Of a stretch of 64,000 nt of DNA, positions 1 through 16,000 are shown in pieces. The stretch is from Lota lota. Its lineage: Eukaryota > Chordata > Actinopteri > Gadiformes > Lotidae. The DNA lies in NCBI GenBank assembly GCA_026745465.1, contig JACYXH010000091.1, positions 1,672,501 through 1,736,500 on the forward strand, read 5' to 3'. Position 1 is the stretch's first letter. Each line of letters starts with the position of its first letter. The notes beneath the pieces are model-generated. The model saw nothing but the letters and a program-made list of their open reading frames with translations. It ran no database searches and had not been told where the DNA came from. Made by a program: the position numbers and the translations under genes.

Positions 1-4200
<4,200 letters not shown>

Positions 4201-4214
4201 CCACCCCCAGCCCA

Positions 4215-4308
4215 TGACGTCAGAGAAAATAAGTCTCTCTCCTTTGGAATTAGGAGATAAAAAAGACATCACCTGTCTCAAAACCTGTTGACGTCAGCAG
4301 CAATTAAG
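4215..4308 (+). promoter_or_regulatory. Candidate CRE-containing promoter / non-coding first exon
   Basis: Two perfect palindromic cAMP-response elements (TGACGTCA) lie at 4215-4222 and 4289-4296. An AT-rich ATAAAA segment lies between them near 4256-4262. A strong splice-donor match (AAG|GTAAGG) follows at 4308/4309. This combination suggests a promoter with a short untranslated first exon. The nearest downstream + strand gene is the kcnmb2-like gene, whose coding starts at 13084, and mammalian KCNMB2 has upstream non-coding exons. The link to kcnmb2 is inference and the TSS is unknown. Confidence 0.35.
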
Positions 4309-4309
4309 G

Positions 4310-5685
4310 TAAGGAAAATGTGTGTAAATTAAACAATCAATAAATAGTTTGTGATAGACAATACTTGTGGATTGATGCACTGCAAAGCAAAACCCTTTTC
4401 TTCCATTAACAAACCAGGGGATGAGTTGAATCATGGGCGACTTTGATATCAGATATTACCAATATTGAAGACAGAATGTTTACATAGGATACCCAGTTTC
4501 CTATGTACATATGTACCTATGTAGTTTAATATGTAGTTTCTATATGGAAATCTGTAAAATTAATGACATAGTTTGTCATTTTATAATTACTTTTAAAGTC
4601 CTATTTGTGTACACAAATGTGAAGTAAAATGTATGTCATCACAATATACGTATTTAGTAAGTATTTCAGTCAGTTGACTGAAATCATAGTTATACGGTCA
4701 GATTGCATTCATATTCCTATCTGAAACTACAAGGCAGCAAGCAAGACATAAGTCATTGTGACTCCAGGTGGAGAGCTCAGTGCAGGTAACCTGAATAGAT
4801 CGATAGTCTGAGATAATTAGCTAGTGTGAAGGAGACCTTTAAAACTATGGTTGCAATGAACTGTGTGTATAGCATTATCCAAGTAATTCAGTAAAGCAGA
4901 TGCCACCCAGCTACAACTTAAAGCACCACTAATCACCACCTTCTCTACATTGCAAACGTCTGAATAAGTCGGTTATAGTTCTTATCCTACATGAAAGGAG
5001 CAAAAGGGTTTTTGTCCTGATAATATAATGTGAGAACTGCATAATATATGCTTATATTTGGTGCCGTGTATTACATCAAAGATGTTAAGGTAAAGTATGA
5101 GCTTTTGCTTACCGATTGCTACACAGACAATTCTTATGACATTGTCAGATGTGGGGGACATTGCCCACATATGTTGTACACATTGTACAACATTTTCCAT
5201 CTGGGATCAATAAAGTACTATCTTATTTTATCTTGCATATCATAATGGTGAAGTTGATATAAGCGACCTTTGAGCAAAAAAGATGATGATAAGGACTTTA
5301 GGAAAAACTTAACAAGAACAGTGTTAGCAAGGTTTATATATATTTTTTAAAGATTAATGCTCAACATTATTCCTATACTCCTATTCCTATATACAGTAGT
5401 TGCCCATATTATTCTACATATCTAGCCTAGCGCATGAGTGTGCCCAGGCATGATGGTTGCTTGACTGGTTGTTAAATGAATACTATTGTTTTACTGTTGT
5501 TCTTTTGATGCACAATGAGTTTCCTAAGATAGAGTCACAGGTCTGAGCGAAGAAACCTTGTCAACAGGGAAGAATTGCCACAATGTTCTCTTGTAAAGAA
5601 TGTCTGCTGTGTCTATAACGTTCTAGCTGTATTGCATAGCTAGACCAAAGTGTGTCATGACTTGACTTCCTAACTGAACATTTAT

Positions 5686-5757
<72 letters not shown>

Positions 5758-5846
5758 CCAGAACAAGAAGGACAACCTCATGGCTCAAACAAGGTGTCTG
5801 ATCCATGAAACCTGCCCATGTGCCCACGTACACACATGTGGGCGCA

Positions 5847-5917
<71 letters not shown>

Positions 5918-7540
5918 ACACTAAGCAAAACTCGTGCCTTCCAAATGACCTTCCAGAACAAGAAGCATGACCTTATGTCTCAGACAGTGTGTGTGTGTGT
6001 GCGTCACAGGCATGTGCATGTGTATCCTGCAGCACCTGTGCTGTCATCATGCATTGCCAACTGATGTGCATGCCACTAGTTTATATGACCAAGAGAGACA
6101 AGAGGCTTTCAGGGTACGTGCTCCCAGATATACAGATCTGTGTGTTTGTGTGTGTGTGTGTGTGTGTGAGTGAGAGTGTGTGTATGTGTGTGTGGGCATG
6201 CATGCGTGTGCACATGGATATTTGGAGTACATGTTTGGAAAAGTGATCCACAGATCACTTTTGTTGCACCCTCCAGGTTGGACCCAAGTGGCCAAATGTA
6301 GAGGTCCAGGAGCCAATGAAATATGGGGCCACGCACAGGAACCTGACGTGACAGACACTTGTCTGTTTTTCTACAGTTCATGCGTACCTACAGAGCTGTC
6401 ACTCGGCAACCTGCCATCGAGCACTCTCATTGACTTACTCCCAGTCACACATCAAATCCAAGTTCCGTGTGACGGGAAAAGGCAAGCAGGTTGAAAGCTA
6501 ATCATCAAAATGATTCCTGATGTGCATCATATATATATAAACATAGTGGCAAATTCGACAGATTGAAGCCTGATAAATGTCTGCAAATGGCTATGTAACT
6601 ACAGATTAAGCTGAATGATATAGCAGTCCTAATGTAGTCTGTGTTTAGTGCTGACTCGTAGGGGCGGAGGAAATATATGGATTCATGTGAGCATTGCTAT
6701 TCATTGCTTCCGCAACTTGCATTGTCAGGTTGACTCAAAAATCGATTTATTTTGAAGCCAGAAATGCCAACATTATCTTACTGGAAGCAAATTAATTGTA
6801 GGCTACCATCCTACAGAAGGAGCCAGAGTGTATCGTATGACAGTAAAAGTAGTATTTGCCCAGTGCCTTAGCATCAACAACATTCTGTTCTGTTCGCTGT
6901 TCATTTATAAAACAATGGGGGACACCTGCGGACCTGTAAAACCCAATCCAAACGTTAACCCATACTGACCGTATGGGTTGATGTTGGGGTGCAAATACAC
7001 AAAATATAATCCTGCTCAAAAACATTGTGAAATAGCGTACTTCAATATTTTCAGAATCGCAATACATATCGTATCGGCACTCAAAAATCTTTTTAATATG
7101 GTATTATGGGACGATTGTCGTCACTACTAACTTGGTGGTACATAAAGCTGCCTTGGCTCTCATATTCCAGTGCACAACACAGTCAGAAGGAGTGATGAAC
7201 AACACTTTACATTGTGAGAGGGAGCTCATTGGTGGAATCTTCTGAGACACTGCATAGTGACTTAGAAGGGGGGGGGGTTGTGCTCATAGACGCCTATAGG
7301 TAGTTGGGTGCTTGGGAGTGATCGTATTTATAGCTGGAAGTGGCCACTTGACTTTTACCACTAGACTTTCCTGCATAGGTTATTATTGTACAGGTCCAGG
7401 TCCGACTAGGCCCATCATTATCTGTGTGATGGGCGGAGGTTTCAGCTGGTGTGACTCAGAAACAGTCACTACTGTATTTCTTACAGTAAGTCGTATACAG
7501 TTGTGACTGGGAGGTGGGAGGTGTGTGAAAATGTTGCAAT
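4310..7540. other. Non-coding spacer with microsatellites
   Basis: No convincing exon. There are CA tracts at about 5691-5756 and 5826-5921 and TG-rich stretches at 5987-6001 and 6138-6194. A short tail at about 5200-5235 (GGGATCAATAAAGTACTATC followed by TTATTTTATC) resembles the 3' end of fish non-LTR retrotransposons and may be a truncated LINE tail. Confidence 0.45.
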
Positions 7541-7544
7541 CTGA

Positions 7545-7770
7545 AATGGTAAATGGACTGCATTTATGTAGCTCTTTTCTGACCTGTTGACGCTCAAAGC
7601 GCTTTACAATTAGTGCCTCACATTCACCCAGTCATACACACATTCATACACCGATGTCCACCAAGCAAGGGACAGCCAGATCGTCAATAGCAGCTAGAGT
7701 TAGGTGTCTTGCTCAGGGACACCTTGCTCTTAGCTAGGAGAAGCTGGGGAACGAACCGAACCGAACCGAA
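7545..7770 (+). repeat. Dispersed teleost repeat (non-coding element)
   Basis: The segment starting GTAAATGGACTGCATTTATG runs through AAAGCGCTTTACAAT, CATTCACCCAGTCATACAC and GTGTCTTGCTCAGGGACAC to GGGGAACGAACCGAACCG. From memory this matches the organisation of a very common interspersed repeat in fish introns and spacers. It is non-coding. The class was not confirmed because no repeat-library search was possible. Confidence 0.6.
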
Positions 7771-7779
7771 AAGTTACTG

Positions 7780-10083
7780 GCTCCCTGCAAGGCTACATTT
7801 GACATTGGACATGCACATGTTTTGGGAAAAGATGGATGTGTGTGTGTGTGTGTGTGTGTGTGACACTGGGCTTGTCTCACAAGAGCAGCGGAGACAGACA
7901 TAAATGGAAAGGAAGCCTCGGTGAGTGTTGCAGCATGGTAGACGGGCTCCCTCGCAAACAAAGCCATTGTTGGCATGACACTTTAAGTGAATATGTTGAG
8001 TTTGCCAGCACACTTGTGCTGCTGGTGCTGGTCCAGTTAATTACAATCGCTCCCCCCTTGTCCCTCTGTCGTCTATTTTAATGGCGGGAATGCCACTCCC
8101 ACAGGCCTGCCTTATATGTATGCAAGCAGGCCAGAAGGGACAGCGGATGGAGACTTAAACTGGCGGTTGAAGCAGCTGGTTAGTGCTTAGTAAAGAGGCT
8201 ACGCTAACAGAGCTAACTTGGCGTAAAACTTCAGGGAACGACAGGAATTTAGCTGTACAATCTAACTCAATTGATCTACTTTATTCATGTTTTTTTCCCT
8301 TTGTGTGATTTCTTTAAAACAGACATTTATATTATACTTGGAAAATGCTTGTCTGTTCATCGTTCAAGTTGGAAGGGTTTTCTCAGTTTAACACAATAAT
8401 TGAAAGCCACTTCAACCAGGCTGTCATGGTTGATACGGAGCGCCACTGAACATATAACTAGATGAGAAACTGAGGGATATCATGTGCAAGGTGCCATGCA
8501 AGCTGACAATTGTTCCCAGAGTCTGACCAACAGCACCTGTCCCACGCCAACGGAGATTAGGTGAGCACCCGTTTTCAACCACCATACTCAGTAACTGAAA
8601 GCTAAGACTTAGGTGAATGCCATCCTCTTGTCAGGCACATGTAAACACACATATATATTTATGTTATTTTATTTTATAAACCTGATTCTTATTAATCAAA
8701 AAGATGCATTCACTACTACCCAGGGTAGGCTAATATTGTACATACTGCTTATAAAAGCATAACATTTCTGATCCATTTTGTATGATTTACTTCATTGTTT
8801 AGATCTTTTAATGTTATAATCAGACCTACTTGATCAGTATTTGGGTAAATAGGAGAGACACTCAATCGTACACCAAAAACAATCCAATCATACAATGAAT
8901 TGTTTTGGTGTTTTGGTGTTCTTTGTATAATGTAGATGTGTCATGTTTCTGAGGCCGGGGATCTACAGTATAAGCACACATGAGAGAGTGCCTAATGGAA
9001 ACAAACATGACCACCAAATCAGGGGTCATGTTATAAACACATAAAGAAAATGTGAATGTGATGTGTCTGATAAGCCATTGCCAAAAACGCAACGACTTTC
9101 AACTCTAAGATCAGGGTGTCCGTAGGAAATGTTGCCACTGTAAGCCGGATGTCTGGATATCTGGCCTCCGAGATTACAAGTGACGAAAGTGTTTGAATAC
9201 CAGTGTTTTATATCAGCTCAGAAATTCTTAGCAGCAGCATGCTCAACCTAGGGTGAGGGAAAGGGCAGTGTTGATGTGAAGGAGTATAACAGACACCAGC
9301 AGGAGCCACATCATAGAGCTCTGCCTAGGTGTCTGCGCAAATGAATGCTTAGCGAGAAAGTTGGAAATCTCTACGCACAGATTTTCCGAGATGTTCAAAC
9401 AGTCTCAGCTAAGGGGTTTTCGATACCAATTGTCCTCCGATTGTGCGCACGTGAGCAGCTAGGATTCCTCACACACACCGTCACATCCTATAATTGACCA
9501 GAAATGTTACTACATTTACTGTATATTACAAAGGGAAGGTTATAAAAGTGGCGAAAGTGGCGCAAAAGTCAATTGCGTTGATCACATTTGGATAACCGGT
9601 TGCCACTGCATAATTGCGTTTGGTTGGCAATATGAATCACTCGCAAGGGCCAATTCTCCGCCCAACACGGTGGTGGGCGGAGCACTTAGGGCCCCCCAAC
9701 CCCACGGGCCCTAGTGCAACCACACTACCTGCACTGTCTATATTCACGCCCCTGCATTGGGGTGAGACTGGGTTGGATAACAAGTCCTTTATATAGTAAG
9801 ACTCCTTGTTAACCTTGTGTTTCAAGAAAGCCCTCAGTGTGCCTTAACAAAAAATGTTTGGGAGAAAATTCAAAAACCACAATTACACATGTGTACACAG
9901 AAGATAGACATAGCTTAAATCAAAACAACAGAAAGCAGATAGAACACAAATATAGTGTCAACCCCTGCAGTAGTTGGACGGCCCCCCTTCTGTATCAGGC
10001 AACATGACATAGCCCCTCCAAAATATTCTCCATCAGTGCCAAGCTTCCCCCCAGCACTCAGGGACACATGCACACACGGACAC

Positions 10084-10159
<76 letters not shown>

Positions 10160-13019
10160 GGTGCATGATTTATCTCATTGTTTCAGTGTATCTTTATTTA
10201 AAATTAACCAACCAAACATGTGGTTAATGTTTTTACTGTTTGTCATTGCAGGACATTGGAGGAAGGCAATGACACATTTTTATTTATATTGTTGGGGGTT
10301 TAATAACATATATTGTAATTAAATACTTTGTCACTCAATATACTTACATTAAATCCAAATAATGCCAAGTTTGACATCTGACCTAAACGATAGGGTGCAA
10401 TAATAAATAATGTGTAACCTAACGTTCTAATAATTTCACATTTCTAAGCATTGTTTTTCTCAACCCCATTATGTGTCTCCGCCAAGGCTAGCTGTGAACT
10501 TTCAAGGTTTTTGGAATATTGCCTACATGGAAGATTGGTACCAAACTCCTGGCAGCAGTGCAAACAAATCTCTCTCTGGTTTCCCTCTCTGCAAGCGGAC
10601 TAGGAGGACCTCCATGCTTGTTTTACAGATGTTTAACACTTTATCACCGTTATCACCAGCCTCCACTCACAGGAGGACTCTATTTTGACCAACATGTCTT
10701 ACGCACATAATCATACACCATGTAGACATGCAGACATACACACATTCAAGGACACACACGCATGCATGCATGCAATGCACACACCATAAAATCACAACAT
10801 CAGAACTTAAGAATGTAAAAGATCAGAGATAAGGTGATGGGTAGGGCCTACTAGTAAATAAGGCATCAAATAGCCCTTTTTACTTTCTCCCAACACACCT
10901 CTCTGACCTTGCATACACAGCTGATATCATCTGAACTCAAACACAGCCCAACAAGACAACATTTTAAGTCTCAGTTGTAAGGCATCTTATGGCATGTTAG
11001 CGCTGCCAAAAGGTGACATCAAGCACATCGGAACCACCATCAACCTCTTTGATGGAACGACCAGCTGTCTGTCCACTCCACACTATACAGTGCAGTGATT
11101 ATTGGAATTTCGTTGACAAGCAGTCATTTGAAGCAGGCCTATGCTGTAGCTAATTTCGGAAAAATACCAGGCTTAAATCGGGAACTGGTATCTGAGAATA
11201 TTTCCAAGGTACTGAGAGTCATATTAAAGCCTTGAAGACCCTTTAGGTAGGCTTACATGTTTGGCCTGCTCAGTATGACACATGCATCATAGCAGCACCC
11301 AGTATAAGTTCAACTGGAAAGAAGCTCAAGTGTTTATGTATTCTTTTTTGTGAAAATCCGAAGTTGGCAGCTGGAGTACTGTGATGTGATTTGTTTATAG
11401 TGCTGAGAAAAACCAAAATGCCAAGGAGGATGAAAGTATAGGCCTACTTTACTCATGGGGCCGTCGTTACAAGACCAATTACCATGGACTAAGTGTCAAG
11501 TGTCAAGTGTTGATTGATAAGAACAGTCACAAAAGTATTGGCAGTTTCAGGGTAAGTTACTTTGTGCTGAAATCAGCGGCAAAGCTACCATATATCCAGG
11601 GAATGCAGCTGCATTGGGGCCCGCAGTAGTTAAGGTTCCTACCAATTGTAGGAAAAACCGGCCGATTCTATAGGGCCGACTGACTCAGCGGACTCAGTTG
11701 GGGAGGGGGGGGGGGGGGGGGGGGGGGGCAATCGAGGATGAAATCGTCTTGATTGTCGTGTAATATTGGGGGTATGAAGACACGCAATTTTGCCGCCAGG
11801 GAAAGTCGGATGGCAAAGATTTTTTCAAACCTGTATATTATCGGGCCTGACTCGCGAAGTGTGGAGGGGACTGAGACTAAGATCTGCGATTACAGTGGCA
11901 CCAGCCAATGGGAAGAAACAAAATGTCAACTTTAAAATGTTGACAATCAGACATCAACCCATGATTTTCTTCCTAGTAATTCTAAATGGCTTAAACTGCG
12001 GCTTAACTACCAGAGGAACAACTCCTTTGTCTAAACCTCCAAAAGCACAGTCTTGAAATGTGCCGTTCACTAGAGAGGTGTCGATAAATCCATATTTCAT
12101 TTGTGGACACGTTATTCAGTTTCTCTACTTTGACTTTGACTTTTGAAGAATTAACCTGACGACTTTGCAATAGCGCGGCCTACAGAATTCCTGCTAGTGT
12201 ATGATCGAACAGAATATAAATCATCCCCAATGAAGAGACATATAGGCCTACTTAAAATACAAACATATACACAAATACTTTGTGTCTAAATGTGAATGCA
12301 AATAACCTAATCATGGCCATGCATACCTCATTACTGTCTAGGTGAGTGTTCCCGTGAGATTTGGCGGGTTTTCAGAGAAGACGCCGAGTATCTTTAGAGT
12401 ATTCATTTTTGGACACCCACATGTTCCCACTTGCCTAGTGTGGACCAGCGACCCGACGGCAAGGCAAAACTGATCGTCAAGCTCATTCATTTTAGTGTGT
12501 ACTGCTGAAGTCGGCCCGACTTTAATAGTTGCCCAGTGGGTAGGAGCCTTTAACACGCACAGATTGAAAATATGTGGCGAGTGGAAGACAGACGTAAAAC
12601 AGCAAGAGAAACGCAACAAGGTCATCTAGTGGGGAGGGCCAGAATCGCAGAAGTGCAGACAGTGCTAAAGCTAGCATTGATTCATTGGGCCTGCTTTGAT
12701 CATTTGGCATTGGGGCCCAGCGCTGACTCGTTTCGCCACTGGTTGGAATGTAAGACTTGTCTGTTGGATGTATGCCATTGGATATGAATCACTATAATTA
12801 AAAAAACAAACTTTAAAAAACAAACACCAACACCAGACTACAATAGTGGCCATCACCGAACAATAACCAATGGGTATACGGCAAGTTGGCCTAAAGTTGG
12901 TTTTTGATAGTTTATGAATTTTTCTTTAAATAAAGGCAACAGGACTGTTCGTGTTTTAAACAGGGCTCCAACATTGGGAGTCTGTAGGGTTTTAGTAACT
13001 GGTTTTCTGTGCTTGGCAG
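7780..13019. other. Upstream region of kcnmb2-like gene, no coding exon seen
   Basis: Non-coding in my reading. It holds a CA tract at 10086-10156, a poly-G run at about 11705-11728 and one copy of a dispersed repeat at 11870-12109. If the promoter near 4.2 kb belongs to kcnmb2, this would be intron 1. Confidence 0.45.
11870..12109 (+). repeat. Dispersed repeat A, copy 1
   Basis: Clearly similar over about 240 bp to 21678-21912. Shared landmarks are GACAATCA-ACA-A--C-ATG followed by TTTTCTTCCT, GCTTAAACTGC followed by TTAACTACCAGAG, and AGAGAGGTGTCGATAAA near the 3' end. There is no coding potential. Likely an interspersed non-autonomous element. Confidence 0.65.
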
Positions 13020-16000
13020 GTGGTTTGAACAGGCCAGTGTGAACAGCAACGGAGGACTACAACTCCCACATCCCACAGAGAATATGTTCCTGTGGGCAGG
13101 AAGTAAGGCCCATCAAGGAGGAAGTGAAAGGAGGTACTGTGAATTGTCTGGTGATTACAACTTTTTTATTTAATGGGGTTGTACTAAATCTTTTTCAGAA
13201 TTATATTTTATAGAACTGCCATTGAAAAGTGTTATATTATATCTGCTTTGAGCAACACTTAATATGTTTGTCCCTTTTGTCACAAATTAACTAATTAATT
13301 AAAAAAATTCACTGAGACCAGGCCTCTAATGTATAACATTTGAAAGTAACCCTACCACAACAAAGACACAATGTACTTTACTCTGTCACAAGAATGCTAT
13401 GTACTTTACGCGGCTAGGATGTCTCATGCAGACATCCTAACCATAACACAGAGAGAGAGAGGAATGCTTTCATACAGATGCTTTCATCAAGAGTGCATAG
13501 ACGCACTAAATGAAAAATAGAAACAGATGTATCATTATTAGAATATAATAAGAATATTAGAATATAGTTATCCTATACAAAACCACCTATCAATTTTCTA
13601 AATTATCTATAAAAGAATTTTGAAAATATTGAAAATATGATATAAAAACTATTGAAAATATGTCTATATCAAGAATAATATCCTATGCATCACCTGCAGT
13701 GCCCTTGGGTACCACCAGTGGTACACGGTGTACACCAGGTTGAAAACGCTGGTCTAATGGACACACACAATAGAGCCTCTTCTCACACTTAGAGACACAA
13801 TATAATCAGATTGCAGATCAGGTATATTTGGCACGCCTCAGGGACATTGCATTGCATCAGTTTGACATTGCATTTATGCATTTGACAACACCATTGTTGC
13901 ATGCCGTTGTTTGAATGCCTTTTCCCACAAACCATGATTTACTCAAACATACCAGCCCAAGTCACTTCACACAAGACATTTGGGTCTAAAGCAAAACACG
14001 GTATTGCTTTTTTCCCATGTGAACACCATAGCTGTAATATTTATCATTCATCAGGAATGTTGTAGAGTGGGATATGACCACTAGGGACAGTAGTGCCATT
14101 GTTGGGCACAGGAACTTACCGCTCTCCCCCCTGAGTTGGAAGTTGATGCATGGTTGCTATCAATAAAGAGTTATGAGCAAAGTCTGTGCCAGTCCAGTTA
14201 CTAATTAGTATTCCCAATATCCTACAATGAGCATTGATCATAGGCTGATCAGCTGATCTGCCTGGTCCGTGGGACTAGCCCTGGGAAATGGTTACCATGA
14301 TACCATGTGATCCAACAATGTGTCCCCCTCAGACCCATCTACCATAAGAGCCGTGAGTACGATGTGCTGGACAAGAGGAAGACAGTCACGGCTCTGAGGG
14401 CTGGGGAGGACCGGGCCATCCTGCTGGGTCTGGGCATGGTGCTGGTCTCCATCATGATGTACTTTGTCCTGGGCATCACCATACTGCGCTCCTACTCAGA
14501 CAGGTATTACCATCCAAACATTCAGACAAAATAATTGTTTGATATGTTACAAGTTATAAAATATGTTGTGGTGTGTGGAGAAGGGGCACCCCACAGAGAG
14601 CCTACGATGGTCCACACAGAACCAGACAGACCCGTCCTTCTGTCGTCACTCCAAGGATGGGGCCAAACCAGGCACTGTTTAACTCTTCTACTCGGTCCCA
14701 GTCCTAGCAAAGCCGCTTGGTCATTCTGAATATTCCGCTTTTCTTCTTCTTCTTCTTCTTCTTCTTCTTCTTCTCTTCAGCGTGTGGACTGAGGAGTCCA
14801 GATGCGTCATCGTGAATGCCACCATAGTGTGGGACGTAAACTGCTCATTCAGCTGTGGAACGGAGTGCTGGAAGAGCTCTCGTTACCCCTGTCTCCAGGT
14901 CTACGTCAGCCTCAACTCCTCAGGGAAGGTGGTGCGCTTGTCCCACAACGAGGAGACTCAGGACAGAAATCCAGAGGTACGTAAGGACGGGGTCAGTGGC
15001 ATGGCAAGACTCTTCTAGGTGCGCTGGTGGCCCAGGAGGGGCACAGAATAACAAACGCAGGGGTAACACCCAGTCTTTGCAAAGCAGTTGCAGAGAATGT
15101 ATACTTCCCAAAATGTACTTGTTGTAGTTACATGCCAGATTTAGAGTCGCAATGTGTAACATATCAACTAGCTCGTAGCTTTAAAATAACCTCAATGCTG
15201 ATCGATTTCAATAATGTTCCCAAATAAAAAACACTGGCCAGCCCATAACTCTCTCTTTATTTGCAAGAATCTTACGATGGGCACTCTCAAAAACCCTCCA
15301 ACTCACGCAACGCCACACAGCCAAGCTGCGCTAATTTGCATCACACAGTTGCACAGCCAGTAAGAGTGGACGGAACACTGTCATTTGGTTTTTGGACTTT
15401 AATAAGGGTGGCTTTAATATCACATTTTGTATACCCCTGGATTTTATTGACAGTCATATTCAGGACAAACTGTTGGCACAATTACTCAGCAAACAACATT
15501 GTATAACTGCAGCTTGGCACCCTCATTCAATTCATGTAAGGAGAAAGTATGAAGCAAATCGAGTTTGGACACTATCACCCTAGCATGTTCAAGTTTTACT
15601 TTATTTTTGGTCTGCGTGGGCATGTTGCATAAGTCGTGTTGGTTAACAGAGATTGTCATTCAGGTAATTGTAACACTAGATATCAAAAGTTGATGCCAGG
15701 ACGTTATTATTATTCACACCTCAAAGGTGATAGCTGAAAACTGTAGAATGTTCATGGCCGAGAACCAGAGATGGGCAACAATACATTGAAATGTATCTAG
15801 ATACAAAATAAAAAATACATCCGCAGCAACTGTGTCAAAATATATTACAAATTCCTTGTGTGAGCAAATGTATTTCATTAAAATACATGTAATTTTAATG
15901 TTAAAATACATAAAGTAAGAGTCAAGTATTAGTCGAATAGATACTATCTATTCATGTTTGTTAATGATTTGTTATCCGGTTTGATGCTGAACTCAATGAC

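Noticed and set aside
6236-6260. Short palindrome AAGTGATCCACAGATCACTTTT
   Set aside because: Too short and isolated to assign a role.
9655-9715. GC-rich CCGCCCAACACGGTGGTGGGCGGAG inverted motif
   Set aside because: Looks like a fragment of an interspersed repeat; no promoter or gene context could be shown.
15261-15583. Open frames in kcnmb2 intron 3
   Set aside because: No splice sites in phase with the flanking exons and no known beta-subunit exon is missing.
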